Part shown: piece by piece, positions 21,990-32,754 of the stretch
Layout: each line of letters begins with the position of its first letter
Numbering within the stretch: position 1 is the first letter of the stretch
Source of the DNA: Hymenopus coronatus
Lineage: Eukaryota > Arthropoda > Insecta > Mantodea > Hymenopodidae
Direction of reading: 5' to 3'
DNA length: 64,000 nt
Assembly (NCBI GenBank): GCA_030762935.1
Contig: CM060892.1
Span: 91,608,827-91,672,826, forward strand
Notes under the pieces: generated by a model
What the model was told of the DNA's origin: nothing
What the model saw: the letters and a program-made list of their open reading frames with translations, nothing else
Databases searched by the model: none
Translations under genes and position numbers: made by a program

Positions 21990-23900
21990 GGGGGGAGCGT
22001 GTGTGTTACTTATTGATTTTGAAAAGGCCTTCCATACGATTATCGCGAAGCACTATGGTACGAGTTGTGCAAAAAAGGAATAAGCTCTAGTTTTATATTT
22101 AAACAGTGAGTTTTGTATAAGAACGGGAAATAATAAGGTAACTAAAACTATTCAAAATAATATGGGACTAAGGCAGGGTTGTAAGTTGTACCCTGTCTTC
22201 TTTAATTTGTTTATAGTGTATATTTTTGACGCAATTAAAGTTAAAAACAGTCATGTACCAATAATAAACAATAAGGAACTACTTAGTTAACTATTTGCAG
22301 ATGATTTAGAAGCAGGAGCTATATTCGATGTGGGGATAGTTCTGACAATCGAAGCAATAGATGAATTTTCTAAGAGGTAGAGTATAAGAATTAATATAGG
22401 AAAACAAAAATTATGGTATTTGAAAAGGGTAACAAGTTAAGGAAAGATGAAAAGTGGTATTGGCAAGGAAGAGAAGTCAAGGTGGTTAATAAATTTGATT
22501 ATCTGGGAGCACGATTAAGCATTAGGAGTAGTTGGAGTGAGCAAAAGAGAATGGTACTGGCCAAAGGTAAAACTCTCAGTAAAAGCTATCAAAGTATGCT
22601 TTGATAAATTGCCAGGAATGTAAATAAAATAATTAGTGGCAGTTTATACGATTGTAGTGAAGGTGAGAATGCTTTTTGGGTGGAGATATGGGGTGAGGAA
22701 GGGGGCGCAAATATGGAAATGATCCATAGAAACTTTTGCAAGCAAATTTTGGGCCTGCCAAGAGCTTCACCAAATGGAGTGGCACAAGTAGAACTAGGAA
22801 GATTAGGAACTAGAGGGAAAATTGTTAAAATATTGGGCGAGAATTAAAAATACTAGAAGAACAAAATGTTCTACATCAATGTTTGGTACTACAGGAAAGG
22901 CTAAAGCAAAAACATTCTTATAACTCCATGGCACGACAGCTCACGGGGAACCTTGGCCTACCGCCCGGCCGCTGCGTCCCCCATCTCGGTCCACTACAGA
23001 CGTCATGGATGGGGTGCAGAATTGGAGGGTGAGACGTGGTCAGCGCCTCGAGTCCCTCCCGGCCGGTTAATGCGGTCCTCATGACCTGGAGCCGCTACTT
23101 CTCCATCAAGTAGCTCCTCAATTGGCCCCCCAGGGACCTTACGAGGCTGAGTGCACCCCGGGCCAGGTCTCCCAGCGGGGGAAAAATCCCCACTGGGGAT
23201 CGAACCCAGGTCTCCCGCTTGGTAAGCAGCTGCGCTACCACCGCGCTAAGGAGACGACCAAAAAAACATTCTTGGCTAAATAAAATAAAGGAAATAGTGT
23301 TGAAAATTGGATTTGGGGAAATCTAGGAATCATTACAAGATGTGTTCCGTGGAGAAATAGGAATAAGAATGGAAGATATTGTCAGACAAGAAATAATAGC
23401 AAGTTTTAATTCGAAAAGTTCATTAGCAATGTATAGAGAGACCAAGGTGAAACAGGGAAAGCCACATTGATATTTGTGATAAAGCAGCAAGAGCAGGCTT
23501 TGCATGGGTGGTCAAATTGAAAGGGGTGAGAAGGGAGTGTGATTAGGAAAAATATCCTTATGTCACACATAGCTTTAGAATGTGAAGAAATAAAATGTCT
23601 TAGGAAGAGGATACTTAAAAAAGAATGGTTAACACTACCACAAGAAATTCAAGTGGCTAAAGTTTATGCATGTGAAAGCTAGGAGAAACTTAAATGAAAT
23701 TGACCACATTTTGGACAGAATAAGAGCCAAATGGTTGAGGAAAACAAATAAGCAGGAAGATGAACGAAATTAAGCAATGGTAGGTAATATGTATTAGAAC
23801 TAAGATATAAAAAGGACCCAATAGCTTAGCAACCTCAGGGTTTGAGTCTATTGGGCCAAATGGTACTCAACAACTTAGTTTAGTGATAAGAAAGTAAGGA
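21990..23900 (+). pseudogene. Dead non-LTR retrotransposon (reverse transcriptase region and C-terminus), split by a SINE
   Basis: The plus strand encodes reverse transcriptase blocks in shifting frames. VLLIDFEKAFHTI is at about 22004-22042. MGLRQGCKLYPVFFNLFI is at 22162-22215. The catalytic LFADDL is at 22291-22308, right after an in-frame TAA at 22288-22290. KTKIMVFEKGN follows near 22402-22433 in another frame, then a FDYLGARLS block and AFWVEIWG with ILGLPRASPNGVAQVELGR near 22660-22800. After the inserted SINE A (22920-23261) the C-terminal part continues (EDIVRQEIIASF, SSLAMYRETK, then AARAGFAWVVKLKGVRR). This order is that of arthropod non-LTR retrotransposon ORF2 proteins. At least two frameshifts and several stops make it inactive. 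The 3' end is near 23900, without a clear tail. Confidence 0.88.
22920..23261 (-). mobile_element. SINE family A, full copy, minus strand, with 12-bp target-site duplication
   Basis: It is flanked by AAAAACATTCTT at 22908-22919 and 23262-23273. On the minus strand the tRNA-like head starts near 23259: 'tagcgcggtggtagcgc' (A box) and 'gggttcgatccccag' (B box) with correct spacing. The GC-rich body follows ('gaccgagatgggggacgcag', 'cggccgggcggtaggcc'), ending 'gtcgtgccatggagtta'. It is far GC-richer than the retrotransposon it interrupts. The tRNA-like head carries an anticodon-loop-like region but the acceptor stem does not close. Confidence 0.92.
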
Positions 23901-23934
23901 AATGCATAACAATATGTAAAAGCTAAGGAAATAA

Positions 23935-24098
23935 ACTTACCTATTAATATGCTTCGGCATTAACTTGGAGTGACTAGTTAAATGTTCTCGGCCCCGTGAA
24001 GGTTTTTCGGTAGTCTTCCCTTCGTGCTTGTCGCGCGCAATAGGTGTGTCCTCTACTGTGTCTACTCAAGCGGCTTATACATTAGTTACCATAGTAAC
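23935..24098 (-). promoter_or_regulatory. Candidate X-box promoter and short first exon
   Basis: GTTACCATAGTAAC at 24085-24098 is a perfect match to the RFX X-box form GTNRCC-N2-RGYAAC. On the minus strand an ATG lies at 23960-23958, about 130 bp downstream of it. A strong splice donor, AG|GTAAGT, follows 17 bases later (exon end 23941, intron starting 23940). The intervening stretch is more CpG-rich than its surroundings. X-boxes within 150 bp of start codons mark ciliary genes in animals. No second exon is identifiable here, so this is a hypothesis only. Confidence 0.25.
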
Positions 24099-25127
24099 GG
24101 AAAATCTCAGGAGTTGTTTTCTGCGTATAGTCTTGGGCTAAGCTGTCTGCTGCAGCTTTTTTTTTTTTTTTTCTTTTTTTAACCTGGTTACCTTCCGGAT
24201 CTGATAATCTCGGCAGTCTACATATGTTTCTTGCTGAAAGAATCAGTTTTCAATACAGAAGACCAATTCTACAAATATTCTCAAACTAAGCAAGAAGATA
24301 GTCGAATAATTTATATTAGTATAATAAACTGACAAAAAGAAATTTGGCAACATCTAATAGTTAACAAAAGCTTTGTCTTTACAATAACCTTCGCCCATAT
24401 CACTACGTTCAATAATCTTCAGAAACTTTAACATTTCCGCAGGGTTTGTTTCGTCGCGTACTGTATCTAGATTATTTTTGCAGTGTTTTCATGGATTATT
24501 TCAGCATCCAGTGTGAACTTTTCTTGAGTTTAAATAACAAACGGTACAGTGTTTATATATTTCACCTTTGCTTTCTTTTCTCTACTGAGGTTAACTTTGC
24601 TAAATTACTCTGTTTTATCCTGTGCATCAGACTGCAAACTGTTACTTGAAGAGCTAAGCAAAACCGTGGATTATGTGAACGCTGAAAATACCATTCGAAG
24701 AAAATAGATTTAAAATGACAGCTGCAAAAGCGTATTCGTGTACCGAAAAAGTGAATGCACCGTATATCGCTCTGAATAATTGAAATTCATGGAAGGTTAA
24801 CGACGCGGAAGGATTCGCCATGGAATCTGCACTTCCAGGAAGCCGGTCGAAATTCCGCACTCACTCACATGCCTTGTGTGTCCCTGGGTCGCACGATCCT
24901 TCTCAAATCATGCGTGTTATGTACCACATTCCCATAAATATCGCCTCTTGGTCGCCGCAGAAAAGGAGCAATAACTTCCTGTCACTTCTGCCCTCAGCAT
25001 CTATCTCTTTCCTTTCGGGTCCTCTTATCATTTTGGAAGGAAATATTGAAAAAAGGTTAGCTTTTATAGAGAACCACAATAAAGCTATCCGCAGGAAGTT
25101 ATAACGCTATTCTGTTGACTTCTTTTA
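24099..25127. other. Unassigned sequence with a T run
   Basis: A T-rich run sits at about 24157-24180. The 94-codon frame at 24820-25104 (+) has no motif that I know. No repeat match. Confidence 0.4.
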
Positions 25128-25130
25128 CTT

Positions 25131-26055
25131 TTTCTACATAGCACAAAGAGAAAGCTTTGTAATCCACTAAAAAATTCGATACCGAGATTTCACCGAAAAT
25201 ACACGATTTAGGGTCCCCTTTATAAAAAAAATATGTTTAGAAAAAGGTCCCTGTGTTTGTGAATATGATGGCTCAAAATACGAAAAGTCAATATAATACT
25301 AAATGCGACATGAAGATTTTAGGGAAAATCCCGTCCCCCCGGTAGTGTTTAACGCCCGCTTTAACTACTAATGGCACCGCAGGCGGTGACACTGATGATA
25401 CATGAACGATGATGGAGCACCGGTGGAATGCGATGGCGGGGAAACAAGAGTACCCGGAGAAAACCCGCCCAGCGCTGTTTTGTCCACCACAAATCTCACA
25501 TGCGGCCACTTGGGATCGAACTCCGGTCGTCTAGGTGAGAGCCGAGTGGTCTAACCACGCCACGACGTGGCCACCCCCCCCCCGGCATTCCAAACTGCTC
25601 TTTACGTGGAAAAACTTTAGAAAATTCGGATTTTTTCAAAAGTGGCTCTAACAGTTTTGATTAAAATACCGTAAGGGTATTGGGGATATTTACATGACAA
25701 ATATAATGTATATCTGAATTTTCTGGGAATAGCCTCCGAAAATCTCTTTATTCTGTCTTAATTTTGCATAACTGGTAAACCGTAAGTGGAAGAAAAAAAC
25801 TTAAAATAGTTAAAAATTTTCTCTTCCGGGAATTTTGAAACTTCTGCCATGCAAATAAACCGATTTCAACACATGTCAACCAGTTTTTATATTTGGCTAT
25901 CCGTATTCACATATCTTCCTTGTACTTACAAGGGAACAATTTAAAACTATTTCTAATAATGTTAATCTCGATTAGCATGAAGTATAGAACAAGATTTTTA
26001 AACAATAAGACCTAGAAAAGAGATAGAGAAAGCTCATATAACAATATACCTATAT
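25131..26055 (+). mobile_element. D850 copy interrupted by a SINE B
   Basis: The left end is 'ttttactttttctacatagc'. The SINE B occupies about 25342-25583. D850 resumes with 'aaactgctctttacgtgg' and runs to 'gagatagagaaagctcat' at about 26022-26039. Confidence 0.85.
25342..25583 (-). mobile_element. SINE family B copy, minus strand, nearly complete
   Basis: On the minus strand the head is 'cgtggttagaccactcggc' with 'ggagttcgatcccaag' as B box. The body is 'gagatttgtggtggacaaaa' and 'gccatcgcattccaccggt'. The 3' end is 'aaagcgggcgttaaacacta' next to 25342. A run of C on both flanks may be the target duplication but is not decisive. Confidence 0.88.
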
Positions 26056-26244
26056 TGAATTAACTGTTTCTTCACATCAGTTGTATGCAAAACTGGAGAG
26101 GAAAAGCCAAACTGAAAATTTCAATGCCATATCTCTCCAACTCCTTTCCAAGATAACATTGGTATGGAAAAGCAATTGGATAATCCACACTGATTGATCT
26201 AATAGGTAGTTTAACTATGAAGTACCGCATTCGAGTATTTACGC

Positions 26245-26455
26245 CATTGAGCTATGAAATCTCAAAATAATTTGAGATTTACTTGAATTTTACCAGGAAT
26301 TACTAGAGTCCGTTGGAGAATTTAGTGCCGGGATGTTGTCACGGTAGCTCAATAGTTAGAGCAACTTGATGGATGCCAGTATATCCGTGGTTCAAATGCT
26401 GGTTATGATATTGAATTTTTCAGTCTGACTCCTCTACCTCTCCAATACTCCTATC
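26245..26455 (+). mobile_element. SINE family E copy
   Basis: The upstream block 'ctcaaaataatttgagattt' and 'ttttaccaggaatta' is followed by A-box-like 'cacggtagctcaatagttag', B-box-like 'gtggttcaaatgctgg' and the tail 'ctgactcctctacctct'. It is the same layout as 7.7 and 11.4 kb. Confidence 0.7.
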
Positions 26456-26994
26456 TGTTAAATGAATCTGTCATTCATTTTGATTTGTCCCTTGATTTCA
26501 GCTTTTCTCTGGTTGTCTGACTTTCTACTTACATATGACATTTACTTCCCAGGACCATTTTCCCATTCGAATTCTTTCCATATCATTTCTTAAGCAACTT
26601 TACTTCCTATTCAATGCTCCAGCCAAATTTCTCTTCCTGATCTTTTTTATACTTTTCAGCCTTCATATACTGCTGCTGAAACTACTTCATCGGTTCAGTT
26701 CTAAACGTTTCGAACGCTTTGTTTTACAACTAATTCTTTGAGCTGAAGAAATATCTTAATATATGTAAGTCAATGGGATGGATGGACGGACTGACGGATG
26801 GATGGGTGGTCATGGTGAGTTTAAACCCTGCCCAAACTGATGTTTTTTTAAGTGTATTTAAAAACGAACGCCCCATGACATTAGATTTACTGGCATGTAA
26901 AAGAACACCTTTGGAACCAATTTTGGGTGCTGATATTATCCTAGTAATTGAGGCGTCAGTAACAAAATATGTATTTATACGTATGATGTATTCA
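26456..26994. other. Unassigned sequence
   Basis: Nothing recognised. The 122-codon frame at 26773-27141 (+) runs through a GATG-rich stretch into the SINE C and is not supported as a gene. Confidence 0.4.
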
Positions 26995-27277
26995 TCTGTT
27001 ATGTGTGGGCGGGCGGGTGTAATGGTCACCATGCTGACTTCATATACCCAAGGTCGCGGGTTCAAACCCGGCGGAGGACGATGGATTTTTTCGGGTGGCT
27101 TCCTTCGGAAGGGAAGTAAAGCTGTGGGTCCCGTGTCGTAGATTTACGGCACGTAAAAGAGCCTCAAGCCTGATAGAGAGGCCTCTGAGCAAAATTAAGT
27201 GGTCTTTCACGCCCAATTTAGAATGGGATGCTGAGAACCACAGTAGTTAAAGAGCGCCCATAAATAACACGCCATTT

Positions 27278-27308
<31 letters not shown>
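26995..27308 (+). mobile_element. SINE family C copy with a T-rich 3' tail
   Basis: This is the most complete copy. The A box is 'gtgtaatggtcaccatgctg' and the B box 'gcgggttcaaacccgg' at about 27056-27071. They are followed by 'gacgatggattttttcgg', 'tcccgtgtcgtagatttac' and 'gagaggcctctgagcaaaat'. It ends 'gcgcccataaataacacgcc', then a run of about 28 T at 27281-27308. The poly-T tail on the sense strand is unusual for a SINE. Confidence 0.88.
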
Positions 27309-27310
<2 letters not shown>

Positions 27311-28019
27311 AGGCTGGCAGGCATGTTATAGGCTTCTACATCTTTGCACTGATTTCGAACAAACGTGACACAGATAACTTTAAACACAAGTCGAAAATTG
27401 TTATTTAGTTTAAAATTAGAAATTCCGAAAATTTCTCACACTTAATTATTTAGTTTTATATCATGGCTAACAAAACCTTACAATATCACTTGCATCTTTT
27501 TCAGATATTAGTAAATGTCTAACCTTAACATATTATTTTTGCCTGTCTTTTGTTTTGTGTTTCTTGTGATCCTTACTAGTAAGTAAGTGTTGATTGCTCA
27601 TGCAAAACAAGGTTATATTGATGTTACTGAGCTATTATATCTAAAATATCGAAGAAGCCACCTGAATGTAATTACATGGACTACTTTGACAAAAATCCAT
27701 ATGACTAATATATTTGGTTACCCACTTAAACTCCACTAAAACTATTTAGGATTAGTTCTTCACTTTTCCTCACCGTAATATCTCAATACAAATCTTTTAG
27801 AATTTCTCAAGACTAGTTTTTGGTTAGTAAAGAACGCGATTTATATTGAAATATATCAAAATTACTTCGGTTGCTTTGGTTCCTTATAAAATCTTCATTT
27901 CAAACAGCGTTGTATCACAAAAAGCGTTCACATCCCAAAAGTTTGAGGTTTGCATATAGATTATCGCTAGAAAATAACAGTTTCTGAAATTAGAGCCACC
28001 GCGTTAGGTATAGGTTTGT
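27309..28019. other. AT-rich stretch, nothing recognised
   Basis: No repeat match and no frame of note. Confidence 0.5.
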
Positions 28020-28439
28020 GTGAAATAATCCGATTTTTTTTTTACTTAGATATTAGTTATTTCCATTGGTTTTACCAAAGCAATCGCCGAGTTTTGTCTA
28101 GGTTAGGGTATGTCTGTGTGTGTGTGTGTGTGAGTGTAAGTGTGTGTGAGAGTGTGTGTGTTTTTGTGAGTGAGTATGGCGATAAACTCATTTTCCTGTA
28201 CTTTTCCTTTAATAATTTCCACTGGTATCCCCAAAGCATGCGAGCAAAGCAACCATGCGCTTTGTTAAGTATAGGTAGTAGGTGTGTTATGTGTGTGTGT
28301 GTATGTGAGTACGTGTGCATATTTATAAATAAACTCATTATCCTGTACTTTGTCTTTAATAATTGCCCCTGGTATCACCAAAACTTGCGAGCAAAGCAAG
28401 CAAGCATGATCTTTGTTAGATGTAGGTAGTAGGTGTGTG

Positions 28440-28479
<40 letters not shown>

Positions 28480-28640
28480 TTATAAATAAACCCAATGTCT
28501 TGTACTTTGCCTTTAATAATTTTCACTGGTATCACCAAAGCATGCGAGCAAGCATGCAAGCAAGTAAGCAAGCAAGCAAGCCAGCCAGCATACGCTTTGT
28601 TACACCTAGGTAATAGGTGGGTTGTGTATGTGATAATAAA
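28020..28640. repeat. Tandem repeat, about four units of 147-157 bp
   Basis: The anchor 'tttaataatt' occurs at 28208, 28355 and 28512, with a diverged copy 'ttagttattt' at 28053 (periods 155, 147 and 157). Each unit holds 'tcctgtactttgcc'-like sequence, 'cactggtatcaccaaagc', 'atgcgagcaaagc', 'taggtagtaggtgtgt' and then a TG run. The TG run reaches about 38 bp at 28440-28478 in the third unit. The last unit also carries an expanded AAGC/CAGC stretch at 28556-28590. Frames of 137 and 66 codons reflect the tandem structure. The array ends about 15 bp before a D850 copy. Confidence 0.9.
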
Positions 28641-28654
28641 ATGATTTTCGGTAA

Positions 28655-28796
28655 TTTTTACTTTCTCTACACGTACTATGTACATAGTGTATAGAGAAGG
28701 TATTGCAGTGCACCCAAAAATTCGATAGCGAGATTTTACCGGAAAAATATGTCTTAGGGTCCCCTGTATCCAAAGAAAGCATTTCCAGAAAAAGGT

Positions 28797-28830
<34 letters not shown>

Positions 28831-29527
28831 CTGAACACAATAACTCAAAAACGAAATGTCGGTAAAATACCACACTTAGTATTTAAGCTTATTATATTCC
28901 AGGGATGTGACACGAAGATTTTGAGAAAGATACCCTCACCCCAAACTACCCTTTACTTGGAACTTTTTTCTAAAAGTTTGATTTTCTTAAAAATGGTGCT
29001 ATGGATTTTGATTATAATAGCGTATATTAAAGATATTTACCTGACAAATAAAATTTATATCTAGAATTTTCTAGGAATAGTCTCCGAAGACTACTTTATT
29101 CTGGATGAATTTTACTTAATTTTGCATAACTGCTAAACCTAAAGAGATGAACAAAAACTTAACAAACAAAAACTCTCGAGCACGTTAAAACACACAATTT
29201 CTGCCATATACATTTTTTCGTGGAGTTGATCGTTTTTGAGATGTTCCTTGTTATTGATTTTAGCTTTATACTTATCTCATACAGAATTTGTCACCTCCTG
29301 TCCATACAAAGAAAGGAACTTCAGTCACATAGCAACCAGTTTTTGACTATCACTTTAACCTAAGGTACTTCCTTATTTCGGTTCTGCTTACAAGGAAGCA
29401 AGTAATAAGACTACTTCTGGAAATCTTTTCTTGATTAGCATGAAGTAAATAGAAGCATAAGCTTTTTAACAATAAGTTGTTGCAGAGAAGTAGAGAAATT
29501 CATGTGAGTGTAACACATCAGATTTTT
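28655..29527 (+). mobile_element. D850 reference copy, plus strand, full length
   Basis: The left end TTTTTACTTTCTCTAC is at 28655-28670 and a palindrome of about 34 bp spans 28664-28697, with core ACTATGTACATAGT. Next come 'caaaaattcgatagcgagat', a TG run at 28801-28830, 'ataactcaaaaacgaa', 'gatgtgacacgaagatttt' and 'ttctggatgaattttac'. The right end has GTAGAGAAAttCATGTGAGT then 'gtaacacatcagattttt' (29489-29527). ACTTTCTCTAC at the left is repeated inverted at the right, but about 24 bp inside the end. The small hairpin ATGTG...CACAT lies between. No coding frame is conserved between copies. Together these features resemble non-autonomous Helitron2/Helentron elements, which is inference. 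Confidence 0.92.
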
Positions 29528-29649
29528 AGTAATTTGTTCTGGTTTGTTCTCTGATGGATTTCAGTATACTGGTAGCATCTATATTTCAGTGCCTCTGCCT
29601 CAGAAACAGCTGCTTCCAGCCTAACAACTACTGCTATATTTCCCTCCCA

Positions 29650-29690
29650 TAGGCCGCGCAATGGTAGTAAAAGCGGGCGTTAAATACTAT
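29650..29690 (+). mobile_element. SINE family B 3'-end fragment
   Basis: 'tagtaaaagcgggcgttaaa' (about 29659-29678) plus flanks match the 3' terminus of family B. Only about 40 bp remain, so it is a severely 5'-truncated insertion. Confidence 0.6.
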
Positions 29691-29922
29691 TAAAAATGCT
29701 CCCACCTTACTAATATTCGTAAATTTTGCTATTTAAGAAAGTGTTTTTATGACGAGGGTGTGGCGGGTTAAATCATATTAAAACAACGTATTGGTTCGTA
29801 GATATTGCGCATTGGATAGTAGGTTAATTTCACTTCTTAAAAAAACAACTCTCGTATATCTTTACTACCACACAAGTTGCGGCATTTATGACCACTGCTT
29901 TTGAATAGTGTTTTAAGAGTAT

Positions 29923-30226
29923 TGTAACAAATGTGTTTATTGGCAAGACAATAGTCAAATGCGGTCTTTGATTCACTGCTGCAAATAATTCACCCAACAC
30001 AAAGACAGTTTATGACTGCACACCATGCACAGCTCTCGTTCTACTACACGCTAACACTACGGCCACTCACAACTCAATACAATTCACAACGCAAAACAAC
30101 CACTTCCTGCACTGAAATTCTTCCTTCTTTTATTCCCAGAAAATGACGTCACAGTACCGCTGTCCTGGTCTTATTTGCGCAAGGTTTCGTTTCCCAAAAT
30201 CTCCAACTGCGATGTGTCACATTACA
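29923..30226 (-). mobile_element. Probable solo LTR, minus strand
   Basis: A 304-bp stretch with ends TGTAA...TTACA. Read on the minus strand it starts TGTAATGTGACACATC. It has a CRE palindrome TGACGTCA (30144-30151), then a TATA-like 'gaataaaag' about 15 bp on. It ends with AATAAA shortly before 'cacatttgttaca'. This is the layout of a retroviral-type LTR (U3 with promoter, R, U5). Neither internal coding sequence nor a clear 4-6 bp target duplication is seen. Confidence 0.5.
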
Positions 30227-31214
30227 GGTTCATTGCCGCATACCAGATGGACCGCAGGAATGGTCACAAACATGGATGGCATTGTTCCAATATCTTGTTT
30301 TGTAATTTCCTGAGAATTTTAATTGTTTATTGTATTCTGTAATAGTTTTTAAATGGCTTCTAAGAAGGGGAAGGTTTATTGGTAAGTGTAATCTAAAATT
30401 GCAACGTTCAGGTAAAAGTTGCAATTACTTAATAATGTTTATTTGCACTACTACTATATTAAGTAAGGGGTTTATTAAATTCCTAAAATTTATGACCTCC
30501 AAATTTATTCAAAATTGTTCAGCTGTGTGGAAGCCCAAGGAATATACGACTTTGATAGCCGTGAATCCAGCGTACAACTGGTGTATTTCTACTGGCGTAC
30601 CAATAAAACACACAAAAGTTCAGTAACTGTTTATATTCGGTGTGGTTTTTGCAGGTAAAGGTGAACCCGTAATCTGGAGGTGGGATACACCACAGGCATT
30701 CATCATCTACATTTACCAGGAAATACTGAACTACTGTCGTTTCTGTTTTTGACAGTGAGTAAATACAAATCATTCTAACTGGACCCTAGGCCAAGCTGTA
30801 CCCCACATTTCAGGTACTGTTGCTACACTTGTTATATTTTACCAAAGGCTACTGAAATATAACTTTGATGTCGTTCCACTATTTTGAATGTCATTAGAAT
30901 CGGGTGGTATTTGAGTTCAAGGCTCCGTTCATAATTAACAATTCTACCTCAAATACGCACCTGTTATATTTATTGCGAAACGTGATTATATTGCGCCCTT
31001 TTGACAGAATCTCAGGCTTATGAACCACTCATTTAGTCACAATATTTGATTGTCCCATATATTAACTCCCTATAGAACCACCCTCGTTTCCAAATTGAAC
31101 CAAACGAACCAAAAAAAAAAAAAAAAAAAGGTTTCATTTTTCCTTCCAACTATTTTTGAATCTTCATTGAAATTTCTCTTAATTTTATTTTTTACCATTA
31201 AATAGGAAAACCGC
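30227..31214. other. Unassigned sequence with an A run
   Basis: Frames of 64-98 codons at 30230-30773 have no motif. A run of about 19 A lies at 31111-31129. Confidence 0.4.
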
Positions 31215-31905
31215 ACGACTTCATTATGTCTTTCGTTAGCTATCCTGCAAACAAACTATTCTCATAAACTATTCTTCTTCTTTGTCCTTCATGCAGGTCA
31301 AAATAAACATTAATATAAATGGTCTTATTATTTAGCTTTTTATAAGTAGTAGGGAAGTAAGTGAATGCACTAGGCTAAAGCGACGTCTAATATTTCAAAA
31401 GTTGTTGCTATGAGACTCAACTGGAATTTCGGTTCTCTTTGCAGTGCCAGGAATAAAAAAAAAAAAAAAACAAAAGAAAAATTTAGGTATCTTAAAATTG
31501 AATCCAATTAGAAGAAATATCTTGGAAATCGATATCCATATAAAAAGGTATATGACATAAATCGTGTGCTTTAACGAGATCTACATTTTGTGTGGTACGT
31601 TTTTGTCAATGTCTTGAAGTTTATCAGTTATGCAAAAGTGATTCCGAATAAAGAGAACTTCAGAGGCTATTTCCGGAGAATTCAAGATATGCGTTTTTAT
31701 AGGTAAATATATTTAATATACGGAAATTGAATCAAAATATACTGAGGCATTAACATTTTCGAAACCTTTCGCATTAAGATGTAATGTGGAGTGGGGATTT
31801 TCTTTAGAACATTCCTGTCGCATCCTTGGAAGATAGTGAAATTAAATGACAAGTTTTCTATTTAAAAATATTTTCGATTTTGCATTATGCTGTTCACAGA
31901 AACAC
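31215..31905 (-). mobile_element. D850 copy, minus strand, left end missing
   Basis: It runs from the right-end region ('agctatcctgcaaacaaact') through 'gcactaggctaaagcgac' to the AC segment at 31900-31908. The family's left 150 bp are absent. An A run at 31450-31466 is copy-specific. Confidence 0.75.
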
Positions 31906-31929
31906 ACATCATCCCTTTTTTAAATGTAT

Positions 31930-32750
31930 TTTTACTTTCTCTAGCAAGTGTGTACAGTGCACATAATAGATAAAGTATTTTATTCCACCCAAAAATCCGA
32001 TACTGGGATTTCACCGTAAACACGTGTATTGAAGACCCCTGAACCCAAAATTAAGTATTTATAGAAAAATACTTGTATATTTGTAGGTATATATAGGTGA
32101 GTGTGAGGGTGTGTGCGAGTTTGTAAATAGTATAACTCAAAAACGAAAAGTCAATTAAATACCAAACATAAAATTAGTACCTTTAAAAGGATGTGACACG
32201 AAGATTTTTAGATATACCTTCTCCCTAAACTGCCCTTTGTATGGAACATTTTTTTAAATTATCGATGTTCTCAAAGTTGGCTCTAAAGATTTTTATCAAA
32301 ACGCTGTATATTAAAGATTTTTACACGGTAAATAAAATGTATATCCTGATTTTCTCGAAAATAGTCCCTGAAATCCTCTATATTTAAAATGGCCTTTGCG
32401 TAACCGGTAAACTATAAGAGATAGACAAGAAATTTAGCTCTCGTTAATCCACATAATTTATGTTATATACATTTTTTAGACCTATCCGTTTCAGAGATAT
32501 TCAATTATAGTGGTTTCAATCTTAATTTACTTAAAGGTTTCATATCCGGGCAGTCCTTATTTTACTCCATGAATATAGAACCAAATTTCAATGACGACAG
32601 CATTTAAAAGATTTGACTGTCGCTTTAGCCTTGCACTGTATTTTCTTTCTTCCTTTCTACTTATAAGGAACTAAATAATAACACCATTTCTGCTTAATAT
32701 GATGGTGACAAAATTAAGTACAGTTTGTCCAACAGTTAGAGAAGATTATG
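31930..32750 (+). mobile_element. D850 copy, plus strand
   Basis: The left end 'tttttactttctctagc' is of the AGC subfamily also seen at 16.2 and 58.5 kb. The TG segment is short. The right end is worn ('cagttagagaagattatgag'). It lies head to head with the minus copy before it and tail to tail with the one after. Confidence 0.8.
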
Positions 32751-32754
32751 AGAA

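Noticed and set aside
26773..27141. 122-codon frame, plus strand
   Set aside because: It reads from a GATG-rich stretch into SINE C, including its B box. No protein motif and no conservation.
28016..28875. Frames of 66-140 codons on both strands rich in Cys-Val or His-Thr
   Set aside because: They come from TG runs and from the tandem repeat and D850. The shared peptides reflect shared DNA.
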